The notes: generated by a model from the sequence alone, not told the origin. Counted from the stretch's first letter, positions 16,918-26,091 are shown. The stretch: 64,000 nt of DNA from Deefgea piscis (GCF_019665785.1 NZ_CP081149.1:496001-560000), one strand, 5' to 3'. Program-made: numbers and translations.

Positions 16918-17077
16918 GTATTGTTAGCTAGCTCTTGTTTTTAAATGGCTGTAATTAAATACCTAGGTAGGGTGTGCAAATCTTTGATTTGCGCACGCGG
17001 GTTCGGTGCTGATTGATTTTCGCGGTGCTGAATTCATCGGATTGGGTACGCAAGTCCATGTGGGATTTTCACACCCT
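16918..17077. repeat. 160-bp dispersed repeat, copy 2
   Basis: This is the second copy of the repeat at 16161-16320, same orientation and same length, with scattered substitutions. It lies 154 bp upstream of the FUSC transporter gene and may contribute to its leader region. An ORF at 17006-17227 arises from it and is not called. Confidence 0.75.
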
Positions 17078-17231
17078 CGGAGCAACAACATCGCTGGGGT
17101 GATGGTTGATGGTTTTTGCCTACGCCAGCAGGTTTTTGTTGCGTATTTCGTGCCACGCCATGGCCTACAATGGTTTGTTTGGGTGATTGATGTCGGTGTT
17201 GTTTGTCGGGCGCTAGGTTTTTTCTAAGGAA

Positions 17232-18368
17232 ATGCGCATGCAATGTTCATTTTTAAATCAATTAAAAACAATTCGTGCGGATTTAAATCAGGCTTGGCTC
17301 AATATAAAAAACAATGGGATTTCATTATTGGATGTGGCCGCGTCGGTGTGTTCGGTGGCGCTGGCGATTTATATTACTTATTTATTTAATTTTGAATATT
17401 CAATGTGGGCGGCTTTTAGCGCTTATGTGGTGATGCGGCCTTTTTTTAAACAAACTTTAAGTCGTGGTTTATTAAGGATTGCCGGTACTTTATTGGGCGG
17501 AGCGTGTGGCGTTGTCTTGGTATTGTTATTTCAACGCGAATTAAATGTATTCAGCGTTTGTCTGATCTTTTTTATTGTGAGTAGCGCATCGGCTTATTAT
17601 GCCAATGTGGTTTCTGATCAATATAATTATGCGGTGCTATTTTTTGGCCTAACGTTTACTTTAATTGTGGGCTACGCATTTGCTGAGCCACAGCAAGATA
17701 TTTTGCAGATTGGCTTGATGCGTGCTGCCGATGTGATGGTCGGGTCGTTGTCGACGATTTTTGTTTCGGCGGTATTGCAATTGGCAACTAAAAATCGCGC
17801 AATGCCCATTTCGCATCCAATTCCTCATTTACCTTTATCCCCAACACCAGCGCCGCTTTATTCAGATCATCAACAATATCTGCCTTTTGCGCTATTGGCG
17901 GGCGGGGCCATTGCGCTAACGCCGTTATTGGTGTTGTTGGGCGGGCAATTGATTTTTATTCAGGCGGCAGTGAGTATTTTGGCGGTGTCCAATCAGCCAC
18001 GGGTGGCGTCTAGTGATTTGCCTACGGCTTCGATGAAAAAAATTATTTATCGGGCGCTAGGATGTTTTTTTGGGGCGTTGCTGGGCATGGGGTTTAATTA
18101 TATTTGCGTGTATTTTTCGTCTTATGCCTTATTAATGCTACTGACTTTAGTCGGCACGACGGTGGGCAAAATCTTGCAAGATAGTAATGCCGATTCGTCG
18201 TATATGGGCGCGCAATTTGCGGTGGGTTTGTTAATGGTGAGTGTGCATGATTCGGCGGCGCTGCTTAATGATCGTTACGGCGTGCACCGATTTTTGGGCG
18301 TGATGTTGGGCATGGCGATTTTGGCAGGCATGCTGGCGCTCTTTGCGCCACGGCAGAAGCTCGATTAG
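17232..18368 (+). CDS. FUSC family transporter-like membrane protein
   Basis: The 378-residue protein has two blocks of hydrophobic helices, about residues 28-170 and 205-375, matching the duplicated membrane half of the FUSC/aromatic acid exporter superfamily. The first block includes NFEYSMWAAFSAYVVMRPFF, the usual W-A-x-x-S-x-x-V-V-M/L core, followed by GTLLGGACGVVL. It lacks the long cytoplasmic C-terminal domain of AaeB or YccS and is therefore a short member. The substrate is unknown; efflux of aromatic or amphipathic compounds is the family theme. It is monocistronic. Confidence 0.8.
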   Translation: MRMQCSFLNQLKTIRADLNQAWLNIKNNGISLLDVAASVCSVALAIYITYLFNFEYSMWAAFSAYVVMRPFFKQTLSRGLLRIAGTLLGGACGVVLVLLFQRELNVFSVCLIFFIVSSASAYYANVVSDQYNYAVLFFGLTFTLIVGYAFAEPQQDILQIGLMRAADVMVGSLSTIFVSAVLQLATKNRAMPISHPIPHLPLSPTPAPLYSDHQQYLPFALLAGGAIALTPLLVLLGGQLIFIQAAVSILAVSNQPRVASSDLPTASMKKIIYRALGCFFGALLGMGFNYICVYFSSYALLMLLTLVGTTVGKILQDSNADSSYMGAQFAVGLLMVSVHDSAALLNDRYGVHRFLGVMLGMAILAGMLALFAPRQKLD

Positions 18369-18419
18369 CCGCGTATTCGGGGTGCTGGCTCGCAAGGCGG
18401 TGCAATGCTGTCGGTGATT

Positions 18420-18980
18420 TTATCCTTCGCGACGCCAAGCCGACTGGCTTAAACGGTAAAGACAATGTGCTTGCAATGGATGCCCTGCGGGAACTTTGGG
18501 GTGCATAAAGTTTTGCGGCTCGCGCTGCATGCCCAGCCTTTGCATAACGGCTTGGGAGGGATGGTTGCTCAGCGCGGTAAAAGCCACAATCTCTGTTAGT
18601 TTTAGATGGTTAAAACCAAAGGCCAATGCCGCCTTTGCGGCCTCGGTGGCATAGCCTTTGCCCCAATGGGCAAAAGCCAGCCGCCAGCCAATTTCTACGC
18701 ATGGAGAAAACGGCAGTTCAGCGTTTGGCCTGTTTAAGCCGGTAAAACCAATAAACTCTTGGGTTTCTTTGAGCGCTAGCGCCCAGAATCCCCAGCCATT
18801 TTCGAGAATCTGCGCCATGATTTTTTGCTGCATTGCCGCACTGGCCTGAGCATCTATCGGCCCTAATAGCATGTTCATCACTTTGGGGTCGGCACTCATT
18901 TGAGCAAATGGCTCGGCATCACTGATCTGCCATTGGCGCAAAATAAGACGTTCGGTGCTTAAAGTCAGGGGTGAAGACAT
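18420..18980 (-). CDS. GNAT family acetyltransferase (RimJ/RimL-like)
   Basis: The 186-residue enzyme starts with the RimJ/L-type TERLILRQWQISDAEPFAQM. It continues through GFWALALKETQEFIGFTGLN and EIGWRLAFAHWGKGYATEAAKAA (the W-G-K-G-Y-A-T-E-A acetyl-CoA motif), and ends with HPSQAVMQRLGM. These proteins acetylate small molecules or ribosomal proteins, and the specific substrate cannot be read from the sequence. It is convergent with the FUSC gene (about 50 bp apart). Confidence 0.88.
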   Translation of the reverse strand: MSSPLTLSTERLILRQWQISDAEPFAQMSADPKVMNMLLGPIDAQASAAMQQKIMAQILENGWGFWALALKETQEFIGFTGLNRPNAELPFSPCVEIGWRLAFAHWGKGYATEAAKAALAFGFNHLKLTEIVAFTALSNHPSQAVMQRLGMQREPQNFMHPKVPAGHPLQAHCLYRLSQSAWRREG

Positions 18981-19135
18981 AATTGGTTTTCTCGCTGCGT
19001 CGCTTTGGGGCAGCGTTTCGCCGCTTAGCGGTGTGGGGGCGTGATTCGCGTGTAATTAGATTTGGATTTTCAACGATTTTGGCGGGTTTGGCTTAAAGGC
19101 TAACCCGCACGATGCTACTGTTTTTGCTTAAACCA

Positions 19136-19190
19136 ATGGGTATATTTTTAGCAGTATTATTTAATAGTGGCTAGATGAATATACCCTTGA
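19136..19190. repeat. GGGTATAT/ATATACCC palindrome, copy near 19.2 kb
   Basis: GGGTATATT and AATATACCC form perfect 9-bp arms around a 33-nt AT-rich core. The right arm sits next to the 3' end of the lipoprotein gene at 19195. Same family as 47464, 52249 and 60188. Confidence 0.6.
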
Positions 19191-19194
19191 GTAA

Positions 19195-19713
19195 TTATTT
19201 TAGCTTGGCGTCGTTTGCAAATTGAGCGAGTAGATTTTGTACTGCAGGCATAAAGGCTTGTGCCGTTTGATTGCAGGCGGTTTCGCCGTAAAAACTGGTG
19301 GTGTATTTGTAGAGTTCTTGCTTGGTGGCCGAGTTACCGTTGCTCGACGACATGGTGAGCGACAAAGTCCACAAGCCAGCCATTGAATCAAATTTCACTT
19401 CGTCGAGTACGCCGCTCAGTACTAGAGGCGATTGTGCGTCATACGCGCCAGCAAGTTTCAATTCGTCTTTGACTGCGCCGCTCACGTAGTCAGCAAAAGT
19501 TTGATTGTCTGGCGTTTTAATTGGGCCGACACCACGGCACATGATTTCGGTTTGCGCGGCTTGTTTGGCGCTAAATGGCGCAACGTTGAATTTTTTTTGG
19601 CTATCGCGGTAAGCAACCACATTGTCAGCTTTCACTGAATATCGTTGCACGGTATAGGTTGAGCAGCCACTCATTAAAACGACCAATCCAAGTAATGACA
19701 AATTGCGTAACAT
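19195..19713 (-). CDS. Small lipoprotein of unknown function
   Basis: The 172-residue product has a lipoprotein signal (lipobox LMSGC, Cys17). The mature part starts STYTVQRYSVKADNVVAYRDS and has an internal Cys in QTEIMCRGVGPI and another in GETACNQTAQAF. The pattern resembles small betaproteobacterial lipoproteins with no assigned role. It is probably monocistronic. Confidence 0.75.
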   Translation of the reverse strand: MLRNLSLLGLVVLMSGCSTYTVQRYSVKADNVVAYRDSQKKFNVAPFSAKQAAQTEIMCRGVGPIKTPDNQTFADYVSGAVKDELKLAGAYDAQSPLVLSGVLDEVKFDSMAGLWTLSLTMSSSNGNSATKQELYKYTTSFYGETACNQTAQAFMPAVQNLLAQFANDAKLK

Positions 19714-19831
19714 AATTGAAAAATTCTACTGTTTTTTGTAAGGATATGAATTATGCAAATGCATACCCTAAATCGCAATATTTATTTGTCATCTGTTGGC
19801 AAACTTCGCAACCTAAATCAACGGCTTTTGC

Positions 19832-20102
19832 CTAGGATCTGTTGATGATTGGTTTCCCGCCGCGCTGGAGCGCTTTTCGCGGCGAATCAAGGCGTTGTAA
19901 GCGACGCATAGCATTCTATGTGAGCTTGCTACAGCGCTGAGTCTCCGCGAAAAGCGCCCAGCCCTTTGGGTTTGGCGGCTTTTGGCCTGATGCTGCGTTA
20001 CAAAGCGCTGGCGTAGAATGACTACGCTGCGCGCTTCGTGCCTTGCTTCAGGCCAAAATCCGCGCAAACGCGGTTGGCAAACCAAACGCCAACAGACCCT
20101 AG
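19832..20102. mobile_element. 271-bp MITE-like palindromic element
   Basis: The ends are inverted. The left reads CTAGGATCTGTTGATGATTG, and the right end read backwards is CTAGGGTCTGTTGGCGTTTG. Inside are two large hairpins, one with arms GCGCTTTTCGCGG/CCGCGAAAAGCGC, the other with TTTTGGCCTGA/TCAGGCCAAAA. No transposase is encoded; reading frames across it are artefacts of the palindrome. A half copy is at 1350-1431. Mobility by a transposase in trans is inferred. Confidence 0.7.
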
Positions 20103-20122
20103 ACTTTGCGCTTGGAGGTGTG

Positions 20123-20250
20123 ATGAATAAAAGCCGAACTCGGGATGATTATTCGCGGCGTTTGATGCGGGTGGTGCAGTTGTTGTGGCAAGACCCAACG
20201 CGCAATTATTCGCTGGAGTACGTGCGATTAGCGCAGCTAAATCGCACATA
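20123..20250 (+). pseudogene. Truncated AraC-family regulator N-terminus
   Basis: From the ATG at 20123 (SD GGAGG just upstream) the frame reads MNKSRTRDDYSRRLMRVVQL, then DPTRNYSLEYVRLAQLNR. This resembles the start of AraC-type regulators, which usually run R-x-x-Y-x-x-R-L-x-R-V and then a L-S-L-E-x-L-A helix before S-P-Y-H-F-H-R. The helix-turn-helix and the rest are missing. The frame continues into unrelated AT-rich DNA. It sits 20 bp beyond the MITE-like element, so rearrangement probably removed the remainder. Confidence 0.4.
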
Positions 20251-20368
20251 TGTAATTATTGCAATTCAATATCAGAGGGAGGCGGGGAAGTATCTGATTT
20301 CGCTATCCTCTATCGTGATTACTACGAAGTCTGTGTGCGCAAATAAAGCTTTGTGCATGCACTCGATT

Positions 20369-20947
20369 TTATTTTTTAAAAAGACCATCTTTTTGCATAG
20401 ATTCAACTATCCTTTTGGCGAAAATAGGGGCGGAATAAATTTTTATAATTTCATCTTTTCGTAATTTTTCATTTGATTTTGTCGTTTCATAGGTGTTCAA
20501 TGAGTATGAAGTACTCGACCAAATAAGTTGTTGGTTAGTTATATCGGTTAGTTTTAATGAATAGTCGACGCGTACCCAGCATTTAGGACTGCAGTTGGCA
20601 ACCAGTTCATTGACAGGGGTAATTTCAAGATTGTATTTTGATTCTGAGCTAAGCTTTGACTCGAATAATTTTAATTCTGTATCGATATTTCCAGGAAATT
20701 CTTTTCTAAGCTCTTCCAAATGCTCTTTGAGCATATAGGCTACATATATTTTATCGTTTTGCGTAATTTGTGGTGTATAACCTTTGGCTGATTTTGTTAT
20801 GTTAATCGGCAGTTTAGTTTGAGTTTCTAGTTTAATATTTAAAGAGTTAATTTGCGCCTTATATGCGGGATTGATATAGTTTGGCTGTTTCGATGCGCAC
20901 CCAATTAGCGCCAATAAGGATAATGTCACACAGATTGTTGTTTTCAT
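20369..20947 (-). CDS. Small AT-rich lipoprotein of unknown function
   Basis: The 192-residue product from the ATG at 20947 has a lipoprotein signal (LIGC, Cys17) and a mature domain with SPKCWVRVDYSLKLTDITNQ and QQLIWSSTSYSLNTYE. These suggest a beta-rich domain like those in outer-membrane-anchored accessory lipoproteins. No family is recognised. Base composition is more AT-rich than the core genes, and the gene lies next to mobile-element debris, so recent acquisition is likely. An upstream extension to 21007 would destroy the signal peptide and is rejected. Confidence 0.7.
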   Translation of the reverse strand: MKTTICVTLSLLALIGCASKQPNYINPAYKAQINSLNIKLETQTKLPINITKSAKGYTPQITQNDKIYVAYMLKEHLEELRKEFPGNIDTELKLFESKLSSESKYNLEITPVNELVANCSPKCWVRVDYSLKLTDITNQQLIWSSTSYSLNTYETTKSNEKLRKDEIIKIYSAPIFAKRIVESMQKDGLFKK

Positions 20948-21075
20948 GATTTCAGGTTGGTAGTTTAATGGGTTGCAAAATTTGAAACCAATAATACAAA
21001 TATACAAAACGAAAATACAAGTTATTTCTTATTTATTAACCATTTTGCAGTATCAATCGGAAGAGGCATCAAAAT

Positions 21076-21123
21076 CGTATCCGTATCCGTATCCGTATCC
21101 GTATCCGTATCCGTATCCGTACC
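21076..21123. repeat. Hexanucleotide tandem repeat (CGTATC)n
   Basis: Seven to eight uninterrupted copies of CGTATC lie between the AT-rich lipoprotein gene and the dynamin-like GTPase gene. No ORF covers it. Copy number probably varies by slippage. The rest of the 366-bp gap (20948-21313) holds only a terminator at its right end. Confidence 0.85.
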
Positions 21124-21268
21124 GGTGCTAGTGTTGCGGAGGTGACTGACAACAACGTTCCGCGCACTTAAACCGATGGATACGTCATCTGAATAGCTCC
21201 CGTCATTATTAGGTATAGGCGTCTAGGTCTTTATTGATTTGCCTTAGCGAGCAATACCTAGCGGCAAT

Positions 21269-21296
21269 AAAAAACGCAGCCGATTGGCTGCGTTTT
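21269..21296 (-). terminator. Terminator after the dynamin-like gene
   Basis: AAAACGCAGCC and GGCTGCGTTTT form an 11-bp stem with a GATT loop, followed leftward by six T residues. It is 18 bp past the stop. Confidence 0.85.
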
Positions 21297-21313
21297 GCTT
21301 GGGCGTTAAAAAC

Positions 21314-23311
21314 TTATGCGGCTTTAGCGGCGAACACTTGCATTTCGGCTTGTAGCGCGCCGTAGACTTGGCGCAATTTGCCGTTCAGCTCGGTGATTTG
21401 TTCGGTGAGCTGGCGGTTCATTTCTTCCAATTCTTGGATGCGATCTTCCAGCGTGGTGGTGGCGTTGTGAATGCGTTTAATGCTTTCAAGGCGACGGCGC
21501 AGTTGCAATTGATGTTCGCGCACCTGCGTTTCCATTGGCGCCATCACCGCTTTGAGCCAGTTTTCAACGTCGCGGTTGGCGACTTCAAATACGTAGACCA
21601 CGCGGCTGGCGACGGTTTCAAAGAATTTGCGCGTTAAACGCCCTTGGCTGGTGGTGAGTAATTTGCCAATGGTATTGAAATGCTCGCGGAATGATTTTTC
21701 TAAACGGGCGAGTTCTTTGTGGTATTTCAGCGTTGAAAACGGCGGTGGCGTCACTTGGCCAAGACCGTGCTCTTCGCTGAATTTTTTATACATCGCCGCC
21801 ATCATCGCTTGGATTTCGGCAACTTGTTCGGCCGATTTGGCAATCGAGCCGTTTACGTCAATAAAGAAATTATCCATCGTCGAGCGTAAACCGCCTTCGC
21901 CAAACGAGAACAAGCTACGGTCCATTTGGTCGCGGATGCGTTCGATTTCGGCTTTGAGCGCTTCTTTACCCAGTAGCGAAAACAGCTTATTGGTTTGCTG
22001 GCTAAAGACCGAGCGTAGCGCTTGAAAGCGCACCAAGCCTTGTTCAAAGTGTTTTTTGTCTTCGCTGACTTTCACCATCATTTGTGCAATGACGTCTTGG
22101 TTTTTACCGCGTAAACCGGTTAATTCGGCCAGTTGCTCTTGGACACCGTCTTGGCGCGCTTGCAAAATAGAACGAATCGCCGAGACTAGGTCTTCGACTT
22201 CGGTTTGGGTGGCATCGCGAACGATGTCTTGCTTGCCGGGCAGGAGATCATCCGATAGCGCGCGTTCAAGCACGCTTAAGCAGGATTTTTGCAATAGCGC
22301 ATCGTCGTTTTGTACTTTGGCCAGCAAGGCTTTTTGTGCCGAAACCGGGTAAACCTGGCTGCTTGGCATCGCCAATAATTCAGCGGTGGTTTTAACTTGT
22401 TTGGCAATTTCGGCGTCGATTTCAGCACTGGTGCGTAAATCATCCCACAGGCCGTCGATTTTATTGAGCACGACTAAGCGGCCGCGTTTGCCGCTTTGAT
22501 TGCGAACAATGTGATTGCGCCAGACTTCGATATCCGACTTGGTTACGCCGGTGTCGGCGGCCAAAATAAATAAAATCGCGTGCGCGTTGGGTAGCAAATT
22601 GAGCGTGAGTTCAGGCTCGGTACCGATGGCGTTTAAGCCGGGCGTATCCAGAATCACCAAGCCTTGTTCCAGCAAGGGATGCGGGAAGTTAATCATGGCA
22701 TGGCGCCAGCAGGGGATTTCAACTTCGCCATGTACGTCGAGCGCCACGACTTGATCGGGATCGCTTTCGTCGTAAAGTCCAAAGCGCTTGGCGGTTTCAA
22801 CGCTGACGCGCTGTGTGCGGCCGATTTCTTTAAAGGCTTCTTGCATCGAGTCGGCGTCGTCAATATCGAGGGCAATGCTATGCCATTCATCGGGGTAGCG
22901 ACGATATTCAACGGTGGTGACGTTATTGCCGCGGGTTTCGATCGGTAGCAATTGCAAGCTCGGAATTCGGCCAGCATCAAATAACAGTTCAGTCGGGCAC
23001 ATGGTGGTGCGCCCGGCTGATGAGGGCAAAATCCGCTTGCCATAGTGGGCAAAAAAGATAGCGTTGATCAGCTCGGATTTACCACGCGAGAATTCAGCCA
23101 CAAAGGCAATATTGAGTTTGTCTTCTTTTAAGCGCTCGAGCAGTCCTTGAATTCGGAGTGTGGTTTGCGAATCATTGAGGTCTTGCTCGTTTAACCAGCG
23201 CGATAATTGCGCAATCGATTGGCTTAAATGACCACGCCAAGCACTATAGGCTTGAAAGTCAGCGACTAAATGGTCGTTGGCAGCTACAGGCTGTAGATCG
23301 TCGGTACTCAT
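21314..23311 (-). CDS. Bacterial dynamin-like GTPase
   Basis: The 665-residue protein has a dynamin-type GTPase domain. The P-loop is EFSRGKSEL (residues 73-81), the switch II motif is VILDTPGLNAIG (about residue 222) and the specificity motif is LNKIDGLWDD (about residue 287). The remaining two thirds are helical, with coiled-coil predictions expected for the C-terminal segment rich in Leu, Glu and Gln. These proteins bind and remodel membranes. It is a single gene, whereas many bacterial dynamins come in pairs. The mutM gene lies 88 bp downstream of its start on the other side, same strand. Confidence 0.85.
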   Translation of the reverse strand: MSTDDLQPVAANDHLVADFQAYSAWRGHLSQSIAQLSRWLNEQDLNDSQTTLRIQGLLERLKEDKLNIAFVAEFSRGKSELINAIFFAHYGKRILPSSAGRTTMCPTELLFDAGRIPSLQLLPIETRGNNVTTVEYRRYPDEWHSIALDIDDADSMQEAFKEIGRTQRVSVETAKRFGLYDESDPDQVVALDVHGEVEIPCWRHAMINFPHPLLEQGLVILDTPGLNAIGTEPELTLNLLPNAHAILFILAADTGVTKSDIEVWRNHIVRNQSGKRGRLVVLNKIDGLWDDLRTSAEIDAEIAKQVKTTAELLAMPSSQVYPVSAQKALLAKVQNDDALLQKSCLSVLERALSDDLLPGKQDIVRDATQTEVEDLVSAIRSILQARQDGVQEQLAELTGLRGKNQDVIAQMMVKVSEDKKHFEQGLVRFQALRSVFSQQTNKLFSLLGKEALKAEIERIRDQMDRSLFSFGEGGLRSTMDNFFIDVNGSIAKSAEQVAEIQAMMAAMYKKFSEEHGLGQVTPPPFSTLKYHKELARLEKSFREHFNTIGKLLTTSQGRLTRKFFETVASRVVYVFEVANRDVENWLKAVMAPMETQVREHQLQLRRRLESIKRIHNATTTLEDRIQELEEMNRQLTEQITELNGKLRQVYGALQAEMQVFAAKAA

Positions 23312-23399
23312 ACTGTCCCCTTGCGTGAAAACGCGTGCTCAGCGGGTTGGTCCCGCTTTAATATATTAGAATTGCTGGGCGTGACTTACCAGAGGTTTA

Positions 23400-24215
23400 T
23401 TAAAGCTGGCAGTTGTTGCAATAAAACGTGGCGCGTTGGCCTTGGCGCAGCGTGTTGATCAGACTGCCGCAAAGTCGACACGGCTCGCCAGTTCGACCAT
23501 AGACATAGCTATTGAGCATGAAATAGCCATGATTACCCTCACTATCGACATAATCCTTTAAAGTGCTGCCGCCTGCAGCAATCGCTGCATGAAGTGTTTC
23601 TTTTATGGCAGCGACTAAGCGTAATCGTTCCGCAGTGCTTAAACTTTGCCCGGGGCGCGTAGGGTGGATTTTGGCGCGAAACAGCGATTCGGAAGCATAG
23701 ATATTGCCAACGCCAACGACGACATGATTGTCCATGATCAGTTGCTTGATGGCGGTGCGGCGTTGACCGATTTTTTGCTGTAAAGCCAGCGCATCAAAGG
23801 CGTCAGAGAGCGGCTCTGGGCCGAGTGATTTGAGCAATGAATGCTCATCTATTGGGGTATCGCACCACAACCAAGAGCCAAAGCGACGTGGATCGTGATA
23901 CCTTAGTCTTTTGCCGTTATCTAAAATCAGATCAATATGATCGTGTTTTTCTGCTGGATACGCTTCGGTGAGAATGCGTAAGCTACCTGACATGCCCAAA
24001 TGAATAATCAGCGTGCCATGCTTAAATCCCAGTAGCAAATATTTGGCACGGCGGCCTATGCTGTTAATAGTCTGGCCACCAATCAGGCTGGCTAAATCAG
24101 CGGGAACAGGCCAGCGTAAACGGCCATTGCGAACGATGAGTTCGCTGACTTTGGCATTGAGTAAATGATCGTGAATACCACGGCGAGTGGTTTCTACTTC
24201 GGGTAATTCTGGCAT
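23400..24215 (-). CDS. mutM: Formamidopyrimidine-DNA glycosylase
   Basis: This base-excision repair enzyme removes 8-oxoguanine and formamidopyrimidines. The 271-residue protein starts MPELPEVET, with Pro2 as the nucleophile and Glu3. It has the helix-two-turn-helix motif around IGVGNIYASESLF-type sequence (VGVGNIYASESLFRAKIHP), and ends with the zinc finger CRLC...CNNC. All expected residues are present. It is divergent from the TPR lipoprotein gene, as is usual in Neisseriales. Confidence 0.97.
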   Translation of the reverse strand: MPELPEVETTRRGIHDHLLNAKVSELIVRNGRLRWPVPADLASLIGGQTINSIGRRAKYLLLGFKHGTLIIHLGMSGSLRILTEAYPAEKHDHIDLILDNGKRLRYHDPRRFGSWLWCDTPIDEHSLLKSLGPEPLSDAFDALALQQKIGQRRTAIKQLIMDNHVVVGVGNIYASESLFRAKIHPTRPGQSLSTAERLRLVAAIKETLHAAIAAGGSTLKDYVDSEGNHGYFMLNSYVYGRTGEPCRLCGSLINTLRQGQRATFYCNNCQL

Positions 24216-24336
24216 GGTGTGGGCTCGATTAAAGCGAATCTATGCGGTATAGCGGTGTGCTGTACTTGCGAGTTTGGACTTTCGCCCCCAGTTTACCTAA
24301 TATCGCGTCTTAAACTTTCAAATCTTGGAACTGACT

Positions 24337-26091
24337 ATGTCCTTGCGCTCTTATTCATTGATTGCGGTTTTCCTTGCCGGCTTGTCAGGATGCGCGGCGC
24401 TGACGCCTGTAAATCAGTCAGCGGATGCCAGTCGCACTGCGGCAACGGCTGAGTCGGCTTCCGAGGTGGAAAAATTAGACGGCTTTGATCCGAGTATTTT
24501 GCCCAAAATTGAGCTGAGCGACGAATTAATGATGCGCTTTTTGGTCGGCGATATCGCCGCTCAGCGCGGCAATTCGGCGTTGGCGGCGCAAGCTTGGTTG
24601 GATTTGGCGCAGCGCACGCAAGATCCACGCACGGCTCAGCGCGCAACGCAATTGGCTTTGTCCGCCGGGCAATTGGTGGTGGCGCAAGAGGCCGCATTAT
24701 TGTGGGTGGCCGGCGCGCCTAATTCGATTCAGGCCCGACAAATTTTGGTGAGCTTATTGATTCGCAGTAAACGCATCGATCAAGTTGAGCCGCATTTACG
24801 CGTGCTGCTCAATGCCAAATCGTCAGAAATGGCGCCGTTTTTTATGCAAATGCACCAGTTGTGGGATAAAAACAGCGATCGCGCCGCCGTGGTTACGGTG
24901 ACCGAGCAATTGAGCGACGGATTTTTAACCATGCCTGAGGCGCGTTTTGCGCGTGCGGTGGCGTATAGCAATGCGGCGGATGATCCACGGGCTTTGGCCG
25001 AGTTGGATGTGGCATTGAGCTTACGCGCATCGTGGGAGCCAGCGATTTTGTATAAGGCGCAATTGCTATCAGGTAAGAAAGACCCGGCGCTGACTAAATT
25101 ATTACAAGACGCAGCGAAAGCCAATCCGATGTCGACGGCGATTACTCTAGCGCAAGCGCGCAATATGGCCGAAGAGCAAAACTATCCTGCGGCGCAGCAG
25201 CAATATGAGGCGGTTTTAAATCGTGATCCGCAGCAAATCGAGGCTTTGATTGGTGCGGGTTTGATTGCGCTTGAGTTGCATGATTTAGCGCGAGCGCAGC
25301 GTTATCTTGAGCAAGCGGTGGCGTTAAATTCCAAAATTGCGCCGCAATTGGCGATGTATTTAGGGCAAATTGCCGAGCAGCAACGCCGAGATCGTGATGC
25401 GGTGCAATGGTATTTGCAAGTGAACGATGCGCAAGCTGAGCGTGCGCAGGCGCGTTTACCACGGTTGTATGCGCGACAGGGTGAACAAAAATCAGCAGAT
25501 GCCGCGTTGGCAGCGTTGCCTGTTGAGTCATTGAATCAACAAATTAATAAAGCGCAAATCGAAGCGCAAGTTTGGCGTGAGCGTAAAAATCTAACGCAAG
25601 CGGTTGCAGTAATGAGCGCGGCGATTAAACGTCATCCTAATTCGGCTGAGCTCTATTATGATCGCTCTTTATATCTGGATTTAGTCGGCGATATTCCTGC
25701 TGCAGAGGCTGATTTACGCCGCTATTTGCAGCTAAGTCCTGGACATGTGCATGGCCTTAATGCCCTTGGGTATATACTTGCAAACCGCACGGATCGTTAT
25801 TCAGAAGCCAATACCTACCTTGAGCAAGCCATGGCTAAAGAGCCCAATAATCCGGTGGTGCTCGATAGCATGGGTTGGCTGCGCTTTAAGCAAGGTCGCT
25901 TGAATGAGGCGGCTGAATTATTAAAACGCGCTTTTGCGCAGTTGCCTGATCCGGAAATTGCCGCGCATTATGCCGAAGTGTTATTGCAAAAAGGCGATAA
26001 AAAACAAGCCATCAGCGTGCTTAATGCGGCAATTTTGCTAGAGCCTGATGATGAAAACTTGCTCGCATTACGCCAAAAGATGGGCTTATAA
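24337..26091 (+). CDS. TPR-repeat lipoprotein
   Basis: The 584-residue protein has a lipoprotein signal (LSGC, Cys19) and many TPR units. Examples are EALIGAGLIALELHDLARAQ, AELYYDRSLYLDLVGDIPAA and NNPVVLDSMGWLRFKQGRLN; the last block is the typical D-S-x-G-W repeat of this family. It is conserved upstream of lolB and ispE in betaproteobacteria and is thought to support outer-membrane processes. The start at 24337 is preferred over the in-frame TTG at 24325 because it leaves a normal signal peptide. lolB begins at the base after its stop. Confidence 0.85.
   Translation: MSLRSYSLIAVFLAGLSGCAALTPVNQSADASRTAATAESASEVEKLDGFDPSILPKIELSDELMMRFLVGDIAAQRGNSALAAQAWLDLAQRTQDPRTAQRATQLALSAGQLVVAQEAALLWVAGAPNSIQARQILVSLLIRSKRIDQVEPHLRVLLNAKSSEMAPFFMQMHQLWDKNSDRAAVVTVTEQLSDGFLTMPEARFARAVAYSNAADDPRALAELDVALSLRASWEPAILYKAQLLSGKKDPALTKLLQDAAKANPMSTAITLAQARNMAEEQNYPAAQQQYEAVLNRDPQQIEALIGAGLIALELHDLARAQRYLEQAVALNSKIAPQLAMYLGQIAEQQRRDRDAVQWYLQVNDAQAERAQARLPRLYARQGEQKSADAALAALPVESLNQQINKAQIEAQVWRERKNLTQAVAVMSAAIKRHPNSAELYYDRSLYLDLVGDIPAAEADLRRYLQLSPGHVHGLNALGYILANRTDRYSEANTYLEQAMAKEPNNPVVLDSMGWLRFKQGRLNEAAELLKRAFAQLPDPEIAAHYAEVLLQKGDKKQAISVLNAAILLEPDDENLLALRQKMGL

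Noticed and set aside
19813..20464. Frames on both strands over the 271-bp element
   Set aside because: The palindrome generates paired open frames on both strands; the conserved feature is the DNA structure.
21076..21123. Possible CRISPR-like array
   Set aside because: Units are six bases with no spacers and no cas genes nearby; it is a simple tandem repeat.
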